Origin: Clostridia bacterium
Lineage (GTDB): Bacteria > Bacillota > Clostridia > Oscillospirales > Acutalibacteraceae
Length of the DNA stretch: 5,521 nucleotides
Assembly: GCA_900755895.1 (NCBI GenBank)
Contig: CAAEIG010000198.1
Coordinates: 1 to 5,521 of the forward strand
Direction of reading: 5' to 3'
Part shown: piece after piece, positions 1 through 4,872 of the stretch
How the letters are laid out: each line of letters starts with the position of its first letter
How positions within the stretch are numbered: position 1 is the stretch's first letter
Made by a program: the position numbers and the translations under genes
The notes under the pieces: model-generated
Seen by the model: the letters and a program-made list of their open reading frames with translations, nothing else
Database searches by the model: none
Told to the model about the DNA's origin: nothing

Positions 1-282
1 ACCTTGAGGACCAGTGGCACCCGTGGGACCAGTGGGTCCGGTTACGCCGGCGAGCCCATTTTCACCGGGAAGTCCTTGCGGCCCAGTGGGGCCGGTGGGA
101 CCCGTAGCACCGGGAACACCCTGGAGACCTTGAACACCCTGGGGGCCCGTGGGGCCGGGGATTCCCTGAGGTCCCCGGGGACCCTGAATTCCCTGAACAC
201 CCTGAGGGCCGGTGGGACCGGTGGGTCCGGTCTTACCCGGCCAGCCCTGGGGACCTTGCGGGCCTTGGGGGCCCTGAGGCCC
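1..282 (-). repeat. Tandem collagen-triplet coding repeat
   Basis: This 9-bp-periodic, proline/glycine-codon-rich tract encodes the Gly-X-Y triplets. Near-identical blocks such as the ones encoding GPTGPTGPQG recur (roughly 76-105 and 193-222), and GPTGPTGATG lies at 7-36. Such DNA is prone to length change by slippage and to assembly collapse, so the true repeat number past the left edge may be uncertain. Confidence 0.75.
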
Positions 283-363
283 TGGAACAGGGCAGCAGCA
301 GGGGGAGCAGCCGCAGCAGCAGGGATCGTTGCGGTTGCAGTCGTTGGGACGGTAGATATTCAT
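1..363 (-). CDS. Collagen-like Gly-X-Y repeat protein, 5' part (runs off left edge)
   Basis: The visible 121 residues start at ATG (361-363), with AAAGGAT (372-378) 8 nt upstream as ribosome site. Residues 1-27 form a short, proline- and cysteine-rich head (CCCGCSPCCC around residues 15-24). From Gly28 to the window edge there are 31 uninterrupted Gly-X-Y triplets, rich in GPT, GPQ, GVQ, GAT and GIP. This is the signature of a bacterial collagen-like protein that folds as a triple helix. Members in Bacillus and Clostridia (BclA-like) are often filaments of the spore exosporium or surface, with a short N-terminal anchor, the repeat, and a globular C-terminal trimerisation domain. That C-terminal domain would lie outside the window and cannot be judged. 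There is no signal peptide, which fits assembly from the mother cell rather than Sec export. Surface or spore location is inference; the collagen repeat is seen directly. The strand and frame are certain because only this frame gives Gly at every third position. Confidence 0.93.
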   Translation of the reverse strand, partial: MNIYRPNDCNRNDPCCCGCSPCCCPVPGPQGPQGPQGPQGWPGKTGPTGPTGPQGVQGIQGPRGPQGIPGPTGPQGVQGLQGVPGATGPTGPTGPQGLPGENGLAGVTGPTGPTGATGPQG

Positions 364-390
364 AAAGACCATCCTTTCTTTGGCGGATCA

Positions 391-410
391 GAGGGCGGAA
401 AAACCGCCTC
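391..410 (-). promoter_or_regulatory. Hairpin in the 5' leader of the collagen-like gene
   Basis: The minus strand reads GAGGCGG, TTTTT, CCG(C)CCTC: a seven-pair GC-rich stem with one bulged base and a five-T loop, about 28 nt upstream of the ATG. No T-run follows on either strand, so it is not an intrinsic terminator. If transcription starts near 411, as the candidate promoter next to it predicts, the hairpin sits at the very 5' end of the mRNA, where such stems commonly protect transcripts from decay. The stem is seen directly; the role is inference. Confidence 0.4.
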
Positions 411-417
411 TCATTGA

Positions 418-445
418 CAGAATATGCGGACAGGCCGGATCCGTG
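418..445 (-). promoter_or_regulatory. Candidate sigma-K-like promoter of the collagen-like gene
   Basis: On the minus strand CAC (443-445) is followed by 16 nt and then CATATTCTG (418-426). This resembles the mother-cell sigma-K pattern (AC-containing -35, 15-17 nt, CATAnnnTA), missing only the last A. The predicted start near 411 would give a leader of about 48 nt. A sigma-K promoter would suit a late, spore-coat or exosporium product. The motif is short and could arise by chance. No convincing sigma-A pair was found here: a TTGACA on the minus strand (500-505) has no good -10 at the right distance. Confidence 0.25.
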
Positions 446-505
446 CCAGTCCCGGGCAAAATCTTTTTTCCAAGGCTTTTGTCTATTCTGCGCATAGATT
501 GTCAA

Positions 506-517
506 TTTGTTAACAAA
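506..517. promoter_or_regulatory. Perfect 12-bp palindrome, possible operator
   Basis: TTTGTTAACAAA is a perfect palindrome in the 305-bp gap (364-668) between the collagen-like and DUF2798-like genes. It abuts a minus-strand TTGACA (500-505), and a looser inverted repeat, TCTAT with ATAGA, lies just to its left (about 481-498). It could be a transcription factor site. No known regulator can be assigned. The remainder of this gap shows no additional gene. Confidence 0.25.
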
Positions 518-627
518 GTCGGTCCTGTAGTTTGTCCATCCTCTCCGAAAAAAATCCACGAGCAACGGGCACAACTCAGGGGGAACGCTGAAAAAAATTT
601 GGCATCTTATTATCTCTCACACCCCTG

Positions 628-636
628 TGCTAAACT
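628..636 (+). promoter_or_regulatory. Candidate extended -10 promoter for the DUF2798-like gene
   Basis: TGCTAAACT fits an extended -10 (TG, one base, then a TATAAT-like hexamer). The -35 region upstream (about 607-613, TTATTAT) is poor, as is common for extended -10 promoters. Transcription would start near 643, leaving a leader of about 26 nt that holds the AGGAGG ribosome site at 656-661. Confidence 0.35.
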
Positions 637-668
637 GGAGGAAATGAAATTGTTCAGGAGGAAGAAAG

Positions 669-1154
669 ATGCCCCAAAATAAGAGAGAAAGTCTGATCTA
701 TACCGTGTTGATGTGTTTTGTGATGGTCCTGTGGATGAGCGTGTACAATGTGGCGTTGCTTCACGGGGAGCTGAGTTTTTCCGTGATCCAGAGCGCTTGG
801 CTGGGATTCCCCATCGCTTACGTTTTTGCCATGTGCTGTGATTGGTTCCTGGTGTCCAAATTGGCCAAGGGATTTGCCTTCCGGTTTTTGGTCAAACCCG
901 GAGTCAGCAGTCCCCTGAAAATCGTGATTGCGGTTTCCTGCTGCATGGTGGTGCCCATGGTGTTGATCATGTCCCTCTACGGTGCGGTGGAGGCTGCCAC
1001 CCACTCCGGTGCTTGGGGTTCTATTCCCATGATATGGCTGGTAAACATTCCCCGGAACTTCATCATGGCCCTGCCCTTTCAGCTGTTGATCGCAGGACCG
1101 CTGGTGCGATTCCTGTTCCGCAAGGCGTTCCCTGTGGGCTGCGTCCAGGGGTGA
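669..1154 (+). CDS. DUF2798-like four-helix membrane protein
   Basis: This 161-residue protein starts at ATG 669, seven nt after a perfect AGGAGG (656-661). It is almost entirely hydrophobic, with four predicted membrane helices at roughly residues 9-31, 39-63, 83-105 and 120-146. A conserved-looking pattern in each half (small residues and Asn in helix 1, the SAWLGFPIAYVF stretch in helix 2, then WLVNIPRNFIMALPFQLL in helix 4) suggests an internal duplication of a two-helix unit, as in the DUF2798 family. The function of that family is unknown, and I do not infer one. The length suits the family. The gene appears to be a single-gene transcript: it has its own candidate promoter and ends at a terminator eight nt past the stop. 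Assignment to DUF2798 is from pattern memory, not from a search; that it is a small integral membrane protein is secure. Confidence 0.8.
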   Translation: MPQNKRESLIYTVLMCFVMVLWMSVYNVALLHGELSFSVIQSAWLGFPIAYVFAMCCDWFLVSKLAKGFAFRFLVKPGVSSPLKIVIAVSCCMVVPMVLIMSLYGAVEAATHSGAWGSIPMIWLVNIPRNFIMALPFQLLIAGPLVRFLFRKAFPVGCVQG

Positions 1155-1161
1155 TGCCAAT

Positions 1162-1192
1162 AAAAAAGGAGGCTGTTCAAGCCTCCTTTTTT
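1162..1192. terminator. Bidirectional intrinsic terminator
   Basis: A perfect 13-bp inverted repeat (AAAAAAGGAGGCT at 1162-1174 and its complement at 1180-1192) encloses a 5-nt loop. The GC-rich core is flanked by A6 on one side and T6 on the other, so each strand yields a stem followed by a U-run. It ends the DUF2798-like gene on plus and the carboxypeptidase gene on minus. The last two bases of the repeat overlap the TAA stop codon (1191-1193) of the minus-strand gene. Confidence 0.92.
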
Positions 1193-1952
1193 ATTCTTGC
1201 AAATATTCCTCCAGGCACAGTCCCCCAGTAGTGATTTCCTGGGCCGCCTCTTTTCCCACATAGCGGTAATGCCATGGCTCATATCCCACGCCGGTTTCCG
1301 CCTCCTTGTCCTTGGGATAGCGGAGGATGAATCCGTACTCCCAGCAGTGGGACATCAGCCATTGCTGTTCCGGGGTGGATTCTTGCTCCTCTTCCAGCAG
1401 TTGGAATCCCTGGGCCACAATGTCCACCGCCAGGCCCAACTGATGCTCACTCTGTCCGGCGGGGACCACCCAGCGGGAGGCCTCCTCCTCCGCCTGTTCC
1501 GGGGAAAATCCCTGGGCCAGGTACTTGTCCACGTCCTGCTGGTGAAGGCTGTCCTGATCCTCCCAAGTGCGGAAGGAGGAGCAAATCAAGGGGGACAGTC
1601 CCTGAGCTTTCATATCTTCCAGCATTTGATCCAGTTTTTCCGCGGCCCGGCTGTCAAATTGACCACCCTGTACGGAAGTCAGTTCCACAGTGAAATCCCG
1701 AGGCAAAGGGTGGTCCCGGTTGACCAGACGCAGCTCCCAGGGGGATTCCACTTTCTCTTGGGAGACGGAGGCTGTTCCTCCTTGGGTGGCGGGAACAGCC
1801 TGCGAAGCCTCCACTCTGTGGCTGGATGCAGTCAGGGGAGTGTGAGGCCACAGAAGTATGGTCAAAACAGCGCAGAAAACCACTGCCAGCCAGGGGATCC
1901 ATCGCCGCAGAGCACTGGGTTTTCGGGCATGGCGGGGTGTGCTTCGTTTCAT
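1191..1952 (-). CDS. Membrane-anchored D-alanyl-D-alanine carboxypeptidase, M15B / VanY family
   Basis: This 253-residue protein starts at ATG (1950-1952), six nt after AAAGGAGGT (1959-1967). A basic N-terminus precedes one membrane helix (about residues 19-36), which should anchor the enzyme with its catalytic domain outside. A polar Ser/Gln/Glu linker runs to about residue 70. The zinc peptidase domain follows: SSFRT (125-129), SEHQLGLAVD (168-177) with ligands His170 and Asp177, and EPWHYRYVG (225-233) with catalytic Glu225 and ligand His228. These are the diagnostic M15B motifs. The family removes the terminal D-Ala from peptidoglycan stem peptides, trimming crosslinking or, in vancomycin clusters, destroying the drug target. 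No vanA/H/X, VanR or VanS gene lies nearby, so a housekeeping wall-remodelling role is more likely than resistance. I see no clear sigma-A promoter in the 80 bp upstream; the gene has its own strong ribosome site and follows the terminator of the upstream unit. Confidence 0.92.
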   Translation of the reverse strand: MKRSTPRHARKPSALRRWIPWLAVVFCAVLTILLWPHTPLTASSHRVEASQAVPATQGGTASVSQEKVESPWELRLVNRDHPLPRDFTVELTSVQGGQFDSRAAEKLDQMLEDMKAQGLSPLICSSFRTWEDQDSLHQQDVDKYLAQGFSPEQAEEEASRWVVPAGQSEHQLGLAVDIVAQGFQLLEEEQESTPEQQWLMSHCWEYGFILRYPKDKEAETGVGYEPWHYRYVGKEAAQEITTGGLCLEEYLQE

Positions 1953-2034
1953 GAGGGAACCTCCTTTCCGTTTCTAAAGTATTAGACGGATGTGGGGTGA
2001 AAAAGTCTGACAGCCTTCGGGATTTTTTTACAGC

Positions 2035-2071
2035 AAAAAAGGACCACCTCAGCCGGAGGCGGTCCCTTTTT
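2035..2071 (-). terminator. Intrinsic terminator of the SPFH and ribbon-helix-helix unit
   Basis: On the minus strand the stem GGACCGCCTC / GAGGTGGTCC (2056-2065 and 2041-2050) with a 5-nt loop is followed by six T (2040-2035). One pair is G-U on the minus strand but A-C, a mismatch, on the plus strand, so it favours minus-strand termination. It begins four nt after the TGA at 2075-2077, which supports the 3' end of the small gene. Confidence 0.85.
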
Positions 2072-2074
2072 GTG

Positions 2075-2248
2075 TCAGGGTTCGTCACGATGACCCTTTT
2101 TTCGCTTTTTTACACACTCAGTAAGCAGGTACTCAATTTGACCGTTAATGGACCGGAAATCGTCCTCAGCCCAAGCGGCCAGATCCTCCCAGAGCTTGGG
2201 GGAGATGCGCAGCAGGAGCTGCTTTTTCGCCTTTTCTTTTTCCTCCAA
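2075..2248 (-). CDS. Small ribbon-helix-helix (Arc/CopG-like) DNA-binding protein, TTG start
   Basis: This 57-residue protein is easily missed because it starts at TTG (2246-2248). The choice is supported by AGGAGG at 2256-2261 with 7-nt spacing, and by an in-frame TAA (2279-2281) with no ATG or GTG between. After a charged head (EEKEKAKK) come a short beta strand (QLLLRIS, residues 10-16), helix 1 (PKLWEDLAAWAEDDF) and helix 2 (SINGQIEYLLTECVKKRKK). This is the layout of Arc-type ribbon-helix-helix proteins, which bind DNA as dimers by inserting the paired strands into the major groove; the N-x-Q-I-E-Y-L-L stretch is typical. It lies 52 bp downstream of the SPFH gene on the same strand and is followed directly by a terminator, so the two are probably co-transcribed. 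No toxin gene is adjacent. A role as regulator, perhaps of its own operon, is inference; the fold call is by motif recognition. Confidence 0.88.
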   Translation of the reverse strand: MEEKEKAKKQLLLRISPKLWEDLAAWAEDDFRSINGQIEYLLTECVKKRKKGHRDEP

Positions 2249-2255
2249 AACAGCT

Positions 2256-2261
2256 CCTCCT
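2256..2261 (-). promoter_or_regulatory. Ribosome binding site that decides the TTG start
   Basis: AGGAGG on the minus strand ends seven nt before TTG 2248. A second purine-rich stretch, AAAGGAG, lies just upstream (about 2262-2268). This strong site makes translation from the rare TTG plausible and identifies the small ribbon-helix-helix gene. Confidence 0.75.
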
Positions 2262-2300
2262 CTCCTTTCGTACCTATGTTACCTTCAAACTTGCCGTTGG

Positions 2301-3296
2301 TCAATAGATGGATCCGCTGTTGACAATGGGTTGGGCGTCCTTGTTGCCGCAGAGCACCACCAGCAGATTGCTGACCATGGCGGCTTTGCGCTCCTCGTCC
2401 AGGTTCACAATGCGGTTGTCGTTGAGCTGGTCCAGGGCCATCTCCACCATGCCCACAGCACCCTCCACGATCTTCTTCCGGGCGGCCACAATGGCTTCCG
2501 CCTGCTGCCGCTGCAGCATGGCTGCGGCGATCTCCGGGGCGTAGGAAAGGTGGGTGATGCGCACTTCCAGAATTTCCAATCCGGCCATGGCAACCCGATC
2601 CTGCAGGTCCTTTTTCATCATGTCGGCGATCTCCTGGCTGCTGCCCCGCAGAGTCTTTTCGCCCAGGTCGTCATCCTCCATCAGGTCATAGGGATACATC
2701 CGGGCGATGTTCCGGGTGGCGGAGTCGCACTGGGTGCTCAGGAAGGTGCGGTAGTTCTGCACATTGAACACAGCCTTTGTGGTGTCCACAATCCGCCAGA
2801 TCACCACAGTGCCGATGACGATGGGATTGCCCCGCTCATCATTGACGGTCTGTTTCTCATTGTTCAGCGTCATGGTTTTCAGGGAGACCTTCTTGTTCCC
2901 GCCGAAGGTGACGCTGGTGTTGCCGTTGATGGTGGTCATGGAGGCGGGGGCAGCTCCGGGATTGATCCCCTCACAGAAGGGATTGACCCAGAAGTAGCCG
3001 TCCTTCTTCAAAGTGCCGTAATACTTGCCGAACAGGGTGAGCACCAATGCCTCGTTGGGGTTCAGAACCTTCAGCCCGGGCATGAGGAACAGATCCAGCA
3101 AAAACACCAGGGACCCCAATACAATCAGGGCCACAGCCAAGGGCACATTGGTGGACCAAAGAAGGATGGGTCCGCAGATGGCCACGGCAATGCTGCCAAA
3201 GAACAGCACCAGAATCAGTGCCAGCATGGCAAAGCCGTTTTTAAACTTGGCGGGTTTTTCTTGGTAGCGGTTGACGATTTTTTCATTTTCCTCCAT
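2301..3296 (-). CDS. SPFH / band 7 (stomatin-prohibitin-flotillin) domain membrane protein
   Basis: This 331-residue protein starts at ATG (3294-3296) with AAAAGGAG (3306-3313) nine nt upstream. The reading frame is open further upstream, but that extension would run antisense through the metallohydrolase gene and past the promoter, so it is rejected. After a charged head there are two membrane helices (about residues 21-45 and 51-72). The SPFH domain follows: GLKVLNPNEALVLTLFGKYYGTL (about 74-96), DGYFWVNPF (99-107), then alternating strands including IVIGTVVIWRIVD (159-171). Next come helical segments with the typical 'LEILEVRITHLSYAPEIAAAM' stretch (about 240-260) and an RQQAEAIVAARKKIVEGAV coiled coil (263-281). 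SPFH proteins form membrane oligomers that organise microdomains or regulate proteases and other partners. A partner is not evident here, unless the small DNA-binding protein co-transcribed downstream is one. Domain call is firm; cellular role is open. Confidence 0.93.
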   Translation of the reverse strand: MEENEKIVNRYQEKPAKFKNGFAMLALILVLFFGSIAVAICGPILLWSTNVPLAVALIVLGSLVFLLDLFLMPGLKVLNPNEALVLTLFGKYYGTLKKDGYFWVNPFCEGINPGAAPASMTTINGNTSVTFGGNKKVSLKTMTLNNEKQTVNDERGNPIVIGTVVIWRIVDTTKAVFNVQNYRTFLSTQCDSATRNIARMYPYDLMEDDDLGEKTLRGSSQEIADMMKKDLQDRVAMAGLEILEVRITHLSYAPEIAAAMLQRQQAEAIVAARKKIVEGAVGMVEMALDQLNDNRIVNLDEERKAAMVSNLLVVLCGNKDAQPIVNSGSIY

Positions 3297-3333
3297 ACAG
3301 TACAACTCCTTTTCAAGCTTTCTGTTTGATATC

Positions 3334-3362
3334 ATTATAATATTAAAATGTGTCGCCGTCAA
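3334..3362 (-). promoter_or_regulatory. Sigma-A promoter of the SPFH unit
   Basis: On the minus strand TTGACG (3357-3362), a 17-nt spacer and a perfect TATAAT (3334-3339) form a near-consensus sigma-A promoter. Transcription should begin near 3327, giving a leader of about 30 nt before the ATG at 3296. It faces away from the metallohydrolase promoter across a short gap. Confidence 0.85.
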
Positions 3363-3365
3363 GAG

Positions 3366-3387
3366 GGGAGTGTCCCTGTTTTTACAG
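3366..3387. promoter_or_regulatory. Two small dyads between divergent promoters, possible operator
   Basis: GGGA-GTG-TCCC (3366-3376) overlaps by one base with CTGT-TTTT-ACAG (3376-3387). Both lie upstream of both predicted start sites, so they would not be transcribed as hairpins and are better read as DNA sites. They fill the space between the two -35 elements (3362 and 3396). Short dyads of this size can occur by chance. Confidence 0.25.
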
Positions 3388-3395
3388 AAAATAAC

Positions 3396-3424
3396 TTGCA
3401 CTGTGCATAAAATCAACCTATAAT
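3396..3424 (+). promoter_or_regulatory. Sigma-A promoter of the metallohydrolase and P-loop unit
   Basis: TTGCAC (3396-3401), a 17-nt spacer and a perfect TATAAT (3419-3424) form a strong sigma-A promoter. Transcription should begin near 3431, giving a leader of about 28 nt. This start excludes the in-frame GTG at 3429 as a usable start codon and supports the ATG at 3459. Confidence 0.88.
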
Positions 3425-3458
3425 AGAAGTGATTTTTGGAAAAAGGGAGGGCTTTTTT

Positions 3459-4289
3459 ATGGATAATCGCTTTACGGTTCGCCGGTTGCCCAATGGAGTT
3501 ACAGAGATCAGTGACCCTTCCCAGGTGCACAGCTTCCTGGTGGAAGGAGCGGAAAGAGCAGTGCTCATCGACACTATGGTGGGACTGCGGGGGCTCAAAG
3601 ACCTGGTGTCCACCTTGACGGAGCTGCCTGTGGAGGTAGTCCTGACCCATGGTCACATGGACCACGCCGGAGGGGTCTATGAGTTTGGCGCCTGTCGCAT
3701 CCATCCTGAGGATGTCCCCATGCTGGACGGCAAAACGCTGCCCAGCCGCATGGGCTACATGAACGGTCAGTTCCAGGCCATGGGCGAGCCTTGTCCGTTC
3801 TCGGAGGAGGAGTTTCTTCCCGACTGCCCGGTGGAGTGTACACCTCTCCAGGGCGGGGACAAGCTGGACCTGGGGGGCAGGGTGCTGGAGGTTCTCCATG
3901 TGCCGGGCCATACCAAGGGCTCCCTGTGCTATTTGGATCCGGTGACCGGGGACTTTTTCGCGGGAGATGCTTGTAACAATAACACTCTTGTGATGATGGA
4001 CACCTCTGCCACCGTCAGTCAATATTTGGAGGCGCTGTTGGCCCTTAAAGAGCGCCAAGGGGAGATTCAGCAGTTCTACCTGTTCCACGGACCCAGCCTT
4101 CAGGATAAGTCCTGTATTGACGACAATATCCAGTGCTGCCGGGAGATCCTGGCGGGGACGGACGACCACGTGCCGGTGGAGTTCCTGGGGCGTCAAGGAT
4201 ACTTAGCTAAGGAGCGCAACCCCGGCACCTTTGACCGGAAGGACGGCAGGTTCGGAAACATCATGTACACCCCGAACCTGGTGAAATGA
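3459..4289 (+). CDS. MBL-fold metallohydrolase
   Basis: This 276-residue protein starts at ATG 3459, eight nt after GGGAGG (3445-3450). The metal site of the metallo-beta-lactamase fold is complete: THGHMDH (63-69; His64, His66, Asp68, His69), His151 in HVPGHTKGS (147-155), Asp170 in FAGDAC (167-172) and His210 in YLFHGPS (207-213). The early strand SFLVEGAERAVLIDT (25-39) is also typical. These proteins hydrolyse thioesters, lactones, phosphodiesters or similar bonds using two metal ions; the arrangement resembles the glyoxalase II-like branch, but the substrate cannot be read from these motifs. There is no signal peptide, so it is cytosolic. Length is normal for a single-domain family member with a C-terminal extension. 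It is the first gene of a two-gene unit: the downstream P-loop gene starts 10 nt after its stop. It is not an acquired beta-lactamase: the flanking genes are chromosomal in character and secretion signals are absent. Confidence 0.9.
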   Translation: MDNRFTVRRLPNGVTEISDPSQVHSFLVEGAERAVLIDTMVGLRGLKDLVSTLTELPVEVVLTHGHMDHAGGVYEFGACRIHPEDVPMLDGKTLPSRMGYMNGQFQAMGEPCPFSEEEFLPDCPVECTPLQGGDKLDLGGRVLEVLHVPGHTKGSLCYLDPVTGDFFAGDACNNNTLVMMDTSATVSQYLEALLALKERQGEIQQFYLFHGPSLQDKSCIDDNIQCCREILAGTDDHVPVEFLGRQGYLAKERNPGTFDRKDGRFGNIMYTPNLVK

Positions 4290-4292
4290 GGG
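4288..4292 (+). promoter_or_regulatory. Ribosome binding site overlapping the upstream stop codon
   Basis: GAGGG begins inside the TGA stop (4287-4289) of the metallohydrolase gene and lies seven nt before GTG 4300. This placement selects the GTG start of the P-loop gene and suggests translational coupling. Confidence 0.6.
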
Positions 4293-4299
4293 AACACTT

Positions 4300-4797
4300 G
4301 TGAAAAAACTGTATCTGATCGGCGGCCCTATGGGCGTGGGGAAGACCACGGTCTGCCGGGAGCTGAAATCCCTGTGCCCGCCCAGCGTCTTTTTGGACGG
4401 GGACTGGTGCTGGGACATGGAGCCCTTTCAGGTGACCCCGGAGACCACCCGGATGGTCCAGGAAAACATTTCATTTTTGCTGGGGCAGTTTTTGCGCTGC
4501 TCCGCATACGAGACGGTGATTTTCTGCTGGGTGATGCATCAGCAAGCCATTGTGGACCAGGTGCTCTCCCACTTGCCCCTGGAGGGGGTGGAAGTGCGGT
4601 GCGTGTCGCTGTTGGCCCGGCCGGAGACCTTGCGGGAGCGCATTGGCCGGGATGTGGCGGCGGGCCTGCGGACTTGGGATGTGCTGGACCGCAGCCTTCA
4701 GCGGCTGCCCCTGTACCAGGAGCTTTCCACGGAGAAGCTCTGGGTGGACGACATGACGCCTCGTCAGGTGGCGGAGTGCTTGGCAGGTCTGCTTTAA
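4300..4797 (+). CDS. Small P-loop nucleotide-binding protein, kinase-like
   Basis: This 165-residue protein starts at GTG 4300; an ATG-initiated alternative in this frame (Met11) would remove part of the P-loop. The N-terminus is a strand and Walker A motif, YLIGGPMGVGKTT (residues 5-17), with Lys15 and Thr16. Then comes FLDGDWCW (31-38), where the Asp33/Asp35 pair is placed like the acceptor-binding or Mg-binding site of small-molecule kinases such as adenylylsulfate kinase, shikimate kinase or chloramphenicol phosphotransferase. A strand ETVIFCWVMH (71-80) and a lid-like arginine-rich segment LARPETLRERIGRDV (105-119) follow, and a C-terminal strand and helix close the fold. It probably phosphorylates a small substrate in the cytosol, but the substrate is unknown. 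It is co-transcribed with the metallohydrolase and ends at a strong terminator. The P-loop family is certain; the kinase reading is inference. Confidence 0.85.
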   Translation: MKKLYLIGGPMGVGKTTVCRELKSLCPPSVFLDGDWCWDMEPFQVTPETTRMVQENISFLLGQFLRCSAYETVIFCWVMHQQAIVDQVLSHLPLEGVEVRCVSLLARPETLRERIGRDVAAGLRTWDVLDRSLQRLPLYQELSTEKLWVDDMTPRQVAECLAGLL

Positions 4798-4819
4798 GCT
4801 CTCGGAAAGATGGCAAATA

Positions 4820-4853
4820 AAAAGAGCCGCTGCAATCATGCAGCGGCTCTTTT
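4820..4853. terminator. Bidirectional intrinsic terminator
   Basis: A perfect 15-bp inverted repeat (4820-4834 and 4839-4853) with an ATCA loop has a GAGCCGCTGCA core flanked by A4 and T4 (A5 if the A at 4819 is counted). It ends the P-loop gene on plus and the flavo-diiron gene on minus; it lies 22 nt after one stop and 19 nt after the other. Confidence 0.93.
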
Positions 4854-4872
4854 GCAGCCTAGCAGGCTTGTC

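Noticed and set aside
1..282. A possible CRISPR or other DNA repeat array in the left-edge repetitive tract
   Set aside because: The period is nine bases and codes Gly-X-Y without interruption; there are no constant repeats with unique spacers.
4..417. A plus-strand frame through the collagen-like region
   Set aside because: It is the complement of the Gly-X-Y repeat; the repeat itself keeps all antisense frames free of stops.
644..682. A 12-codon ORF (MKLFRRKKDAPK) overlapping the start of the DUF2798-like gene
   Set aside because: Its GGAGG is only two nt from the ATG, and the predicted transcript start near 643 would remove that site. The AGGAGG inside it serves the larger gene.
1197..1985. 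A long plus-strand open frame opposite the carboxypeptidase gene
   Set aside because: It is the complement of a well-supported M15B gene, with no ribosome site or recognisable domain.
2110..2304. A 64-residue minus-strand frame starting at TTG 2304, overlapping the SPFH stop codon
   Set aside because: Its composition is low-complexity Lys/Arg/Ser without a fold pattern, it has no ribosome site of its own, and it is out of frame with the clear ribbon-helix-helix gene in the same place.
2148..3329. A 393-codon plus-strand open frame opposite the SPFH gene
   Set aside because: Its His/Gly/Gln-rich translation is typical of antisense reading of a GC-rich gene; the minus-strand product has a clear SPFH domain.
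3429..3458. A GTG at 3429 as the start of the metallohydrolase
   Set aside because: The promoter predicts transcription from about 3431, and the extra ten codons would be read through the ribosome site of ATG 3459.
3297..4196. A 300-codon N-terminal extension of the SPFH frame
   Set aside because: It runs antisense through the metallohydrolase gene and across the SPFH promoter; the ATG at 3296 has a good ribosome site and begins family-like sequence.
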